Assembly (NCBI GenBank): GCA_964359085.1
Contig: CAYHRT010000005.1
Location: 1 to 39,111 of the forward strand
Reading direction: 5' to 3'
Length of the DNA: 39,111 nucleotides
Source of the DNA: GWA2-49-15 sp964359085
GTDB lineage: Bacteria > Bdellovibrionota > Bacteriovoracia > Bacteriovoracales > Bacteriovoracaceae
Under the pieces are notes generated by a model, which was not told the DNA's origin, did not search any database, and saw only the letters and a list, made by a program, of their open reading frames with translations. A program made the position numbers and the translations under genes. This document shows positions 16,509 through 24,748 of this stretch, piece after piece; within the stretch, counting starts at the first letter, position 1; each line of letters begins with the position of its first letter.

Positions 16509-18437
16509 CTATCTGGCTTTAGGATAAAAATTCATCGGCTGATCTACCTCTACCGTACCTCCCCCTAGCGGCTCTGGAAAAACAATGCCTCTCAAGACGT
16601 TCACGACACATCCTTTGACCTCACCTGGAAGCTCGCCACTAAGTGGCCCCGCATCTGCACGCGTAACGTGGCCGCTGGCGCCAATAATAAAATTCAGCTT
16701 AACAATTCCGCTGTAGCCTTGTTGTGATCGATCAAGCACCTTTTGATAGCAATAACGAAATTGGGGAAGATACTCTAATAGAATTCTCCTAATCGTATCT
16801 GGGTCCATTCCTCCCAACACGACGGTTTTGTAAGGCATGCCTGCAGTAAAGTAGGATTTTTTGGAAACAATCCCTTCAAGTCCTTTGGTTGTATCAAGCT
16901 GCCCACTGGTCAAACCGGAGACATTTCCTGTGCCATGTTCCACTTTTGCTGTTTTTAAAGTGGCCCCACCTCCAGAAGCGGTGAGAGAGTTTCCTTCTCC
17001 GGTAAACGCACTATTTGTTTTGGTAGACACATCTTGAAAATTACCACTCTTTGCCAACATCCCACTCAAGGATGAAGTAAGCTCATTGAATTTATAAGCG
17101 TCAACATGGCCTTGGGTATTTTTGGCAGGGCCGGCTTCCTTCTGAGCGGGGCGGGCCTCCAATTTGTTTGCCGCATCTTCATTTGATTTGGCCACCACAT
17201 CTTTGATAACATCTTTTGGTCCCTTGTTGGGTTCAGCCTTTTTTACAATTTTATTAACTTGCTTTTTTGGATCGCCGGTCTTTATAGATTCAACAGGTTT
17301 TTTTATTTCAGGTACAGGCACGGTAGAAGTCTCGTGCGTCTGTTCTTTCGCTGTATGTTCGCGATCAATCGTGCGTTGAACAACGTTCTGCTCTTCAGTT
17401 GGAGCTTTTGCCACGGCCTTAGTAACCAGAGGCCGTTTATAAAGGATAGTGGCAATGCGTTCTGGGTCTTTCTCTAATTGATTTTCCTCATCAGGCACGT
17501 CAACCACTAGACACATCCCCACCAATAACAAAAAGATACAAAACATCAGAATGAAGAATTTTTTTAAATCCTTATCTTGTCGCATAACAGGAGCGATACG
17601 AACACGTGGAGGGTGCTCACCCACCTGAAGAAACAATTGAATATCATTCATGGTTAAGCAGACTAAATCACCAGAGGTTAAATTAACCGAAGTCCCAGGC
17701 CTCATGGTCTGGTGCTGCCCATTAGATAATTTGGTAATTTTAAATCCAGGAAGGGGATGAATCGTCGTATTTCCAGGCCCACCAGTCACAAGAACATGTT
17801 TCTCGTTTTTTCCCAGATAAGGGAATTCGATATGGGACGTTCCCTTGGCGTTGCCAATTAAAATGCAATCTTTTCCACGAACGGGAAAATAATCAGCACT
17901 CAAAATGATGCTGCGAAAAATAATTAAAACCTCTATCGATTCCTTCTCCTTAATCCAATTAAAAATTGGATGAATAGAATTTTCATTCTCAAAAATATAC
18001 TCAGAGAATTCAGCATTTTTTAAGGTGGCAAGAGGATGAACTGTTTCAAACATCACTTTATGGTATTTTTCGGTACTTACAGGAAGGATCGGCAATTCGG
18101 TGATATCAATTTTATCATCATGATGCAGAATCTTTATGTCTTTGGAAACCTTCAATTCAATATTGGACACCATGATGGTGTCACCAGGCCTTAAAGTGGC
18201 ATAAACAATCTTCTGTCCATTTACGAAAGTTCCACTCATGGAATTCATATCATAGAGCTTTAGTCCACCGAGGTCCGCTTCAACAACCGCATGTATGCCA
18301 CTGACCGTTGAAGAATCTAAAACAAGATCACAACGATCTGAGCTACCAACCAGGAAACGGCCATTGGGCACGAGAAATGATTTTTGATGACCACTTTGAC
18401 CATATACAAGTCCGATATTCTGATTGTCATTGGCCAT
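16509..18437 (-). CDS. FHA domain / TonB-like C-terminal protein, GltG (PglI)-like
   Basis: This is a 642-residue protein. Residues 25-97 form an FHA domain, which binds phospho-threonine: GRFLVGSSDRCDLVL, SGIHAVVE and GTFVNGQKI are its motifs. Residues 180-275 look like a second, divergent beta-sandwich. One membrane helix lies at about 293-312, then a Lys/Pro/Glu-rich periplasmic linker, and the last 95 residues match the AgmX/PglI C-terminal (TonB-like) domain: DPDTIRRILLEYLPQFRYCYQ, GIVKLNFIIGASGHV, LRGIVFPEPLGGG. This order matches GltG of the Myxococcus gliding complex, which links cytoplasm to periplasm. It is the last gene of the series, 30 bp after the small GltF-like gene. I saw no terminator. 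Confidence 0.82.
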   Translation of the reverse strand: MANDNQNIGLVYGQSGHQKSFLVPNGRFLVGSSDRCDLVLDSSTVSGIHAVVEADLGGLKLYDMNSMSGTFVNGQKIVYATLRPGDTIMVSNIELKVSKDIKILHHDDKIDITELPILPVSTEKYHKVMFETVHPLATLKNAEFSEYIFENENSIHPIFNWIKEKESIEVLIIFRSIILSADYFPVRGKDCILIGNAKGTSHIEFPYLGKNEKHVLVTGGPGNTTIHPLPGFKITKLSNGQHQTMRPGTSVNLTSGDLVCLTMNDIQLFLQVGEHPPRVRIAPVMRQDKDLKKFFILMFCIFLLLVGMCLVVDVPDEENQLEKDPERIATILYKRPLVTKAVAKAPTEEQNVVQRTIDREHTAKEQTHETSTVPVPEIKKPVESIKTGDPKKQVNKIVKKAEPNKGPKDVIKDVVAKSNEDAANKLEARPAQKEAGPAKNTQGHVDAYKFNELTSSLSGMLAKSGNFQDVSTKTNSAFTGEGNSLTASGGGATLKTAKVEHGTGNVSGLTSGQLDTTKGLEGIVSKKSYFTAGMPYKTVVLGGMDPDTIRRILLEYLPQFRYCYQKVLDRSQQGYSGIVKLNFIIGASGHVTRADAGPLSGELPGEVKGCVVNVLRGIVFPEPLGGGTVEVDQPMNFYPKAR

Positions 18438-18467
18438 AATCCTACCTCTATCCTCTAATATATGGTG

Positions 18468-18731
18468 CTACAAAACTCTCTCAACCGACTTGCGAATTTC
18501 TGGGTTAAAATTCTTTCTATACGGCAATCGATTTTTGAAATATTTTTGATATCGTGGCAAAATCGACAAATCACCAGGGATGCCTTTATCTCCCTCAACA
18601 CCTATTTCATCAAAATCGAATTTTTCAAATTGTTTATATTTATAAATAATTTTTTGCTCACCCTCTTTTACTTCTGCACCAAATGCGCCAGGCATGCATA
18701 GAATGATAAATGCCAAAAATATCTTTCTCAT
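18468..18731 (-). CDS. small periplasmic protein in gltF position
   Basis: This is an 87-residue protein with a signal peptide (MRKIFLAFIILCMPGAFG) and a short basic mature part: YKYKQFEKFDFDEIGVEG, GDLSILPRYQKYFKNRLPYRKNF, and an end NPEIRKSVERVL. It starts within an ATGA overlap with the TPR lipoprotein gene and lies 30 bp before the FHA-TonB-like gene. Its size, signal and position between GltE-like and GltG-like genes suggest the counterpart of gltF. That is an inference from order; I cannot confirm sequence homology. Confidence 0.68.
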   Translation of the reverse strand: MRKIFLAFIILCMPGAFGAEVKEGEQKIIYKYKQFEKFDFDEIGVEGDKGIPGDLSILPRYQKYFKNRLPYRKNFNPEIRKSVERVL

Positions 18732-19648
18732 ATCCCAAACTCCTGCTTTAGTTTTGCGTAGAAGGATTGGTCGTAATTACCATCGGCGGGATCAATATCT
18801 TCCAAAATATCCTTAGCATCATCTTTTTTCCCGGTGAGGGCCATTACATAGGCATAGTGAAGCAGTTGTTGGGTAGGAAGCTTGTAGTTGTCTTTTGCCC
18901 TTTCAAATAAGACGGATGCCTCACCAAAACGCCCCTCCAATATGTAGCAATTTGCCATGGCCAAAATAACTTCAATTTTGTTATTTTCGGTCTGATACAG
19001 TCTTTCCAAAATTGGCAATGCCAATCTACTTAGATTATAACGAAGCAGAAGTTGAGCTTGGTTGAAAGAAGGAGTGGAAGAAAGTGGCCGACTTTTTGAA
19101 GCTGCAGCATAAGCGGAAAGTGCGTTCTGATGGAGACCATCTAATTCGTGTACTATGCCAATATTATTGATGGCCGGAGCGAAATTGGGGCTTATTTCAC
19201 GTGCCTTATTGTAATAGAGGAGCGCCATCCGATATTTCGTTTGTAAAAAATAGCAATTTCCAATGGCCAGATAAAATGTAGGATTTTTCTGGTGAAATTT
19301 TGCCTGGGCCTGCAACAACTGAAACCCCTCATCACTTTTACTTGAATAGCATAATGCCAGGGCCTGTCCGACAGGACCTTCATTACTGACTGCCGTAATA
19401 GTTTCTTTATTTCTGGTTAAATCGAGGGTTTCATCAGAAACGACTGAACCCTTCTCGTCACTCTCCTGTGGATAAAAATCACTTGTCTCATCATATTTAA
19501 CTTGAAATGGTCTCTCAAAAACGGAATTTTCAACATTTTGAAATTCCTTCTCAATGTCCTCGGAAAATTCAGATACTGGTTGTTTCGGTGTGGAAGAACA
19601 TCCAGCTACCAATATGATGAGGCTAAAGATGCAAAATGCCATATTCAT
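18728..19648 (-). CDS. TPR lipoprotein, GltE (AglT)-like
   Basis: This is a 306-residue lipoprotein: signal peptide with lipobox LVAGC (Cys about 17). After an acidic spacer (residues 25-85) come four to five tetratricopeptide repeats: NPTFYLAIGNCYFLQTKYRMALLYYNKA, FAPAINNIGIVHELDG, LSSTPSFNQAQLLLRYN, then two more to residue 295. TPR units mediate protein-protein contact, so it would be an outer-membrane-anchored periplasmic scaffold. The start overlaps the stop of the 959-residue gene by one base (TAATG) and its own stop overlaps the next start. Position and architecture match GltE/AglT of the Myxococcus gliding complex. Confidence 0.77.
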   Translation of the reverse strand: MNMAFCIFSLIILVAGCSSTPKQPVSEFSEDIEKEFQNVENSVFERPFQVKYDETSDFYPQESDEKGSVVSDETLDLTRNKETITAVSNEGPVGQALALCYSSKSDEGFQLLQAQAKFHQKNPTFYLAIGNCYFLQTKYRMALLYYNKAREISPNFAPAINNIGIVHELDGLHQNALSAYAAASKSRPLSSTPSFNQAQLLLRYNLSRLALPILERLYQTENNKIEVILAMANCYILEGRFGEASVLFERAKDNYKLPTQQLLHYAYVMALTGKKDDAKDILEDIDPADGNYDQSFYAKLKQEFGI

Positions 19649-22527
19649 TATCGCCCCCCTCGGTCCATTAGAACGGGTCGTCGAATGGCCACATATCGCA
19701 CACGTAAAGGTTGAGCTGCTTGACTTAAAAATTCATGATTGTAAGGAGACAAAATATTGTTTTTCAAAATACTAACCGAGGCATCCTGGGAAAAAGTATT
19801 GGCCTTTGCCTCAAGTTGTTTGACAATTTTTCCTAAATTGCTCTTGAATTCTAAAACATAATTTGCATCGCGCCCAGGGGGAGTAAAATTACTAATCTCA
19901 TGGGCCAAATCTAAGTAGGCATCCGATAGGATCTTAAATGTGCGCACGACACCTTTGGCCGAGCCCATATTTAGAATTTCACCTGCCTTTGTCGTAAGCT
20001 CCTCTAGCCCCTTAAACTTCATTTTAATTTGGGTATTGAATTGCTCCTCAGGAAAACTAAGGGGGGGAGAAGCCAGATTGTTGGCTTTTTTATCTAACTC
20101 CGCTAGATAGAAGCGCACATACACATCCAGAACTTCTATGGGCAAGGTTTTCACATTAACCTTTGTTCCAAAAAGGGCCGGAATAAATCTAATATAGGTC
20201 CGGGCCAAATCAATTTCTTTCTTTTGTTTGAGTGCTTCGGCAAAGCGTTCCAGTAATATTGCCAATTTCGGGCCAACAATTTTTTCTTCGATAATGCTAT
20301 CAATATATTTTTTCGCCCAGGTTAAATTGTCGTGGGCTATCAGTTCATCGATCAGTTCATAACGAGCAAAATTCATACTTTCGTTCTCGATTCCGCATTT
20401 TTTTCCACTTTCAATAATATCCTGGGCCTCCTGAAACTTGTTCGAAGCAACCTTGAGAATGAATGCGTTTCTAAATACGGCATCTTTCTTGTCAAATTTT
20501 CCATTGCACATTTTAAAATATAATTTCTTATCAATCTCTCCTGCTTTCTCAGGTGCACCAAAAGCAAAAAGGGTTTCGCCTAGTTGAACAAGTGGAGACT
20601 CAAAACGCTTCACATCGGAAGGCAGCATCAAATCTAAAGCGTTAGATGCCCACTTATAAATATTCTCAACATGGCCCATCTCGGTATATAAAATAGCAAT
20701 ATTATATGCCGCAATCTTTTTTGATTCTTCACGCTTTTCGGGATTCTTATAGATGGAATAATAATATTTAAGAGCAAGAACTTTGTTTCCAGACTGGTTG
20801 GCCTTCTCAGCTTTTTCAAAATCAAATGCCGTCAGATCAAGCAGCATTTTTTGTCTAATCTCATCATTCACCTTAATCGCGCCACTTTTTATTTTCTGGA
20901 AATAGAAATCATATTTAGTAAAATTCTTTTTGGATAAAAAGAAGTCGGCGAGTTTGGCCACCATGGCTTCTTGGGTTTTGCTTTCAGATGGGAAATGTGT
21001 TTTGAAATCCCAGAAGATCTTTTCTGCTTCCGCGATTTCATTCTTCCCCATATATTCAAGAAATAATCTTTGATAGATCTTCTTTGCATCCTCACCCTTC
21101 GGGTCTTGCGCCAGCTTTGTTTTATAGGCCGAGATGAGATATTTATCTGAAACGCTTTTTGAAATATCTTTTTGTGCAAGCACCGCCATGAGCCCTTTTT
21201 GAGCATTGCTAAAAACCTCTTGATCTCCTGCGGCCCTGGCCAATTGTGCCGCTTTTTCATAGTAAGCCGCACTCTCCTCAAATCTTCCAACTCCAAAAAG
21301 AGTCTCCGCGGAATGCAAGAAATAGGCATGCGCCTTGGGTCTATTCAACTTGCTTAAACCTATGAAGTAGCTAATGGCGAATTGGGCCTTTTCCTTTTTT
21401 CTTTTCTTATCCTTTTCTGCGTCCTTAGATAGAACGGCTTTTTGCAGAATTGCTGCATATTTTTCACCATGATATTTTGTTAATTCAAAATGATTGCCTT
21501 GAAGCGCGGATTCGTTATGCATGGATACAAGGGCATTGAAGGAACTCAAATGATTATTAACAGTTCCGTACTTCTCATTAATTTCTAGAAGCATAATATG
21601 AATATCAATTTTTTGTTCACGCGTTTTTACTAATGGGAGGGCCTCCTTCAGTACCTGAATTGCATACGAATACTTACTCTGCTCAATAAGATGTTGTGCA
21701 ACTTTCACTAGATAGGTTGAGATATCCTCCCCGATACTTCGATAAAACTTTATTGCCTCATCAGTACGTCCCGCATCGACATAAAATAAAGCGAGATCAC
21801 GTTTCACTTCGTGAGACATATCATAAAACTCAGAACGCTTACTTAAATCAAATATTTTATGGAGTAGACCGATACCCTTGGCCTTCTGACCATTTCTAAA
21901 GTAGCACCATGCAAGATTGAAGGCATCTTTTGTCCACCAACGCCCTTTGACTTCTCGTAGAGATTCTTCATAATTCCGAATGGCCTTTTCAAATTTCTGC
22001 TCATTATAATAAAGCTCTGCTACCGCGAGCTTTGACTTGCGAGAAGTCGCCGAACTATCATTAGAATGTTTCACGGCATACTCGAAATATTTTTTGGCCT
22101 TATCGGCGTGTTGAAACTCTTTGGCATTAAAGGCCAGAATATAAAAGACATCTCCCCTGCCCTTAAATGTTGGAAATCGTTTAAGCAGAATGAGACAAGC
22201 CTTTTGTGCCTTCACGTAGTACTTGGTAGACTCGCGAAACATATCCTTTTTACTTATTTGGTTTCTTTTATCGGCTTCAGTACTTAAATATTTTTCATTT
22301 TCTATTTCTTTGAGAATCCTGGCCTTTTCGAGATACAACTCGGCCAAACGTAATAAGAGATTGGGATTCCGCACTGAAACTTGTCGATTAAGTCGGATAA
22401 TCTCCTGCAATTCCTCATTAACGAGATTGAGTAATTGTGTTCTTCGATCTGTCTGGGCCCAAGCCGTGACAGTACCAATAACGACAAGCAATGAGATCGC
22501 AAGTACTCTAATTTTTAGCCACTTCAT
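19648..22527 (-). CDS. large TPR periplasmic protein, GltD (AgmU)-like
   Basis: This is a 959-residue exported protein: signal peptide near residues 1-25 (ISLLVVIGTVTAWAQ), then almost wholly helical TPR-like repeats. Examples are FYILAFNAKEFQHADKAKKYFEYAV, AELYYNEQKFEKAIRNYEESL and FNLAWCYFRNGQKAKGI, with more spread through to residue 900. Length, repeats and position before the TPR lipoprotein agree with GltD/AgmU, a large periplasmic scaffold. The start lies within the last 20 bases of the upstream TPR gene, pointing to coupled translation. Without enzymatic motifs, its role is inferred to be structural. Confidence 0.77.
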   Translation of the reverse strand: MKWLKIRVLAISLLVVIGTVTAWAQTDRRTQLLNLVNEELQEIIRLNRQVSVRNPNLLLRLAELYLEKARILKEIENEKYLSTEADKRNQISKKDMFRESTKYYVKAQKACLILLKRFPTFKGRGDVFYILAFNAKEFQHADKAKKYFEYAVKHSNDSSATSRKSKLAVAELYYNEQKFEKAIRNYEESLREVKGRWWTKDAFNLAWCYFRNGQKAKGIGLLHKIFDLSKRSEFYDMSHEVKRDLALFYVDAGRTDEAIKFYRSIGEDISTYLVKVAQHLIEQSKYSYAIQVLKEALPLVKTREQKIDIHIMLLEINEKYGTVNNHLSSFNALVSMHNESALQGNHFELTKYHGEKYAAILQKAVLSKDAEKDKKRKKEKAQFAISYFIGLSKLNRPKAHAYFLHSAETLFGVGRFEESAAYYEKAAQLARAAGDQEVFSNAQKGLMAVLAQKDISKSVSDKYLISAYKTKLAQDPKGEDAKKIYQRLFLEYMGKNEIAEAEKIFWDFKTHFPSESKTQEAMVAKLADFFLSKKNFTKYDFYFQKIKSGAIKVNDEIRQKMLLDLTAFDFEKAEKANQSGNKVLALKYYYSIYKNPEKREESKKIAAYNIAILYTEMGHVENIYKWASNALDLMLPSDVKRFESPLVQLGETLFAFGAPEKAGEIDKKLYFKMCNGKFDKKDAVFRNAFILKVASNKFQEAQDIIESGKKCGIENESMNFARYELIDELIAHDNLTWAKKYIDSIIEEKIVGPKLAILLERFAEALKQKKEIDLARTYIRFIPALFGTKVNVKTLPIEVLDVYVRFYLAELDKKANNLASPPLSFPEEQFNTQIKMKFKGLEELTTKAGEILNMGSAKGVVRTFKILSDAYLDLAHEISNFTPPGRDANYVLEFKSNLGKIVKQLEAKANTFSQDASVSILKNNILSPYNHEFLSQAAQPLRVRYVAIRRPVLMDRGGR

Positions 22528-23956
22528 TCGCGCACTCTGATTTTAAGGAGAATACATAATCACCCAGTTCATCGGCCCAAAATTCACCATTAAAGGTCCA
22601 AAAATATTGTTTTTCATTTCGTTCCAAAAATTTAATATCACCTCTTGCTCGTTCGCCGTTAATTCCCAAAATCTGCCCTTTCATATTGCTCAGAATTTCG
22701 AGCTTGATGTATGACATATCTTCAAAAGACTTATCTAAAAGTCTGGCATGATAGATCAATCGTTTTTTAACATATCTTCCAATAATATCCCTATGCAGTA
22801 TTAAGGAATCCTTTAAATTCCGCGCCACCACAAGTTTCAATTTCCCATTGCCAATGGCCTTGATCGGTGCCACTTCTTGCTTACCGGCCTCTATCTGTTG
22901 GAAAAGTTCCTGCGTCGCGGGGTCACGCCAAATATCTTTTAATAATTTGATCACTAGTGGATCAAAGCTCACTTTGTCTCTTTGCTTTAATAATGAGTAG
23001 TAACTTCGATAATCCGATTTCATACTTTTAATTAAATTTAAAAGTCCCAAATATCCGCGCTGATATTTAGCATAGAAATTGTCAGCAGATTTTTTCGCAT
23101 CCCCAAATAAGCACATTTCCAAATAAGTTAGTGCAGACAGGACTTCAATTTCTGGATTAAAGATATATTCTAAAACCGGGGCCTTATAAGTCACTAATTT
23201 ACCCAACGTCCGATTAAAATCTCTGGTATAAAAAGATGCCCATGCTTCTTCAAAGAGAATTTCTGGCCAGATTGGAGATTTTTTTGGCAGATCAAGATAA
23301 CTCAAGATAGATTTTTCAAACTTGGCGGACGCAAAATACATTCGGCCAATGCCCACCAGGCAGCTATCCCTCAGTGTGATCAGTTGCCGCTTACGCAAAG
23401 CCGTATGTCCTCCACTGCTTATGGCCTTTGCTGCTTGGCCAACACACTCATCGTAATTGCGCGAAGCCTCGTCTGACTTTTTCAAAATTGCTAATGCTGA
23501 TGCCTTCAAATGAGAAATAAAAGGTGCCAAAGTTTTTCCGTGCCGTTCAAGACCTTCTAACGTGTTTAGAGCACTATTATAATCACCTTTGTTAAAATAT
23601 TTTTTTGCCAGCACATACCGCAAGGTGGATGCCCGGGAGCGTTCTAACACATCAATGGAAAGGGCCTCAAATTGTCTCAAACCAACATGCGCGACAATAT
23701 CGTCAATAATCTCATTAAGAGCGGCATCCACTCCGTTGCCTGAGCTATAGAGAGTTTCCTTGATAAAGGGAATCGTTCCAAAATAAATTCCAGAATCCAC
23801 TAGCTCATGAATACTTTTTTGACTAATACTGCCATTCCCCTGAGCATTCACACCGTTCATTGTAAATGGCAGGATATATACCAAGATACATACCAGGGTA
23901 CATACCACTCTATGTAAGAGGATTTTTAAGAAGATAATGCAAGCAACTCGTTTCAT
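22508..23956 (-). CDS. TPR-like exported protein, GltC-like
   Basis: This is a 482-residue protein with a long hydrophobic N-terminus (residues 10-38) ending near GVNAQG, probably a signal peptide. The mature part has helical repeats: YVLAKKYFNKGDYNSALNTLEGL, HLKASALAILKKSDEASRNYDECV, and FEEAWASFYTRDFNRTLGKL. The last 80 residues differ, with short strands ending in GEFWADELGDYVFSLKSECA. In Myxococcus, GltC is a periplasmic TPR protein that interacts with outer-membrane barrels; the barrel gene just upstream (gap three bases) fits that. The ribosome site is weak. Family assignment is by order and architecture. Confidence 0.7.
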   Translation of the reverse strand: MKRVACIIFLKILLHRVVCTLVCILVYILPFTMNGVNAQGNGSISQKSIHELVDSGIYFGTIPFIKETLYSSGNGVDAALNEIIDDIVAHVGLRQFEALSIDVLERSRASTLRYVLAKKYFNKGDYNSALNTLEGLERHGKTLAPFISHLKASALAILKKSDEASRNYDECVGQAAKAISSGGHTALRKRQLITLRDSCLVGIGRMYFASAKFEKSILSYLDLPKKSPIWPEILFEEAWASFYTRDFNRTLGKLVTYKAPVLEYIFNPEIEVLSALTYLEMCLFGDAKKSADNFYAKYQRGYLGLLNLIKSMKSDYRSYYSLLKQRDKVSFDPLVIKLLKDIWRDPATQELFQQIEAGKQEVAPIKAIGNGKLKLVVARNLKDSLILHRDIIGRYVKKRLIYHARLLDKSFEDMSYIKLEILSNMKGQILGINGERARGDIKFLERNEKQYFWTFNGEFWADELGDYVFSLKSECANEVAKN

Positions 23957-23959
23957 GAA

Positions 23960-24691
23960 TTAAAACCTATAACCCAAAGAGAGACTCAGGTCGTAATTGG
24001 AATAATAGGCCTCATCACCAGTAGCCGCGGTTGACAATGCTTTTTGGGCCTTGTAATGCGTCCCCGTGAAATCTAGGCGGAGATCCCAACTTGGATTAAT
24101 ATAAAACTGCAGCCCAACTTCCCAAATAGCACCGTTATGCTTTTCATTCTTTTCAGCAAACGAACCAACTCCGCCTGACTGAAACTCCTCGCGATTATTA
24201 TGTTCATTCAATTCGGTCAGTCCTAAACCAAAAATCCAATCAAAGTATAGGATTTGATTAAATGTGTTGATCTTGGCGTAGAAGGGCGACCATAATGCCA
24301 TGACGGCTTTGTAATCAGACACTATCCTTCTAAATGGTCTTGAACCGGGCCCGCCCGGATTGCGCACAGACATTGCAGTAGAATTTTCCTCTCCTGTATT
24401 CTTTGCGTATAAAAATTCAATGCCCCACTCTTCGAAGAAAAAATAATTTGCTCGCCCTTGCATGGTGAGGGAATCAACAAAAGCTCCTGAGGTTGTCTTG
24501 CCGCCTCCAACGTGCAGACTTAAGCTTCCCTTTTTTCTAAATTTTCTATTTTGTAAGACGTAAACTTCCTTGTCCGGATCAAGCCAGGTAAAATCATACG
24601 TATCTGACTCGGATGCCATGACTGGCGGAAATAATTCAAATGAAATTGTCAGCAAGAACGTAAGGCATCCAATCACATTTAATTTAAGCAT
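23960..24691 (-). CDS. outer-membrane beta-barrel, GltA/GltB-like
   Basis: This is a 243-residue protein with signal peptide (LTFLLTISFELFPPVMA) and a mature region of alternating strands ending in LSLSLGYRF, whose terminal Phe is the outer-membrane barrel signature. Strand pairs such as GSLSLHVGGGK, WGIEFLYAKN, WEVGLQFYINPSWDLRLDFTG are clear. It sits at the head of the TPR genes, three bases from the GltC-like gene, which supports a role as the outer-membrane part of a gliding-type or trafficking complex. It starts 57 bp after the addA-like gene; that gap has AT-rich hexamers but no convincing promoter. OmpA/OmpW-type barrels cannot be excluded. Confidence 0.75.
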   Translation of the reverse strand: MLKLNVIGCLTFLLTISFELFPPVMASESDTYDFTWLDPDKEVYVLQNRKFRKKGSLSLHVGGGKTTSGAFVDSLTMQGRANYFFFEEWGIEFLYAKNTGEENSTAMSVRNPGGPGSRPFRRIVSDYKAVMALWSPFYAKINTFNQILYFDWIFGLGLTELNEHNNREEFQSGGVGSFAEKNEKHNGAIWEVGLQFYINPSWDLRLDFTGTHYKAQKALSTAATGDEAYYSNYDLSLSLGYRF

Positions 24692-24748
24692 AGTGGTACA
24701 CCCAATATTGTCTTCTATAAAAACTACTTGCTATCATTTTATCAAAAA

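Noticed and set aside
16469..16510. Direct repeat TTATGCT before and at the end of the FHA gene
   Set aside because: Seven bases in an AT-rich region is not significant and no insertion lies between the copies.
24692..24748. Promoter TTGATA ... TATAGA ahead of the barrel gene
   Set aside because: The spacer is about 20 bases, too long for confidence.
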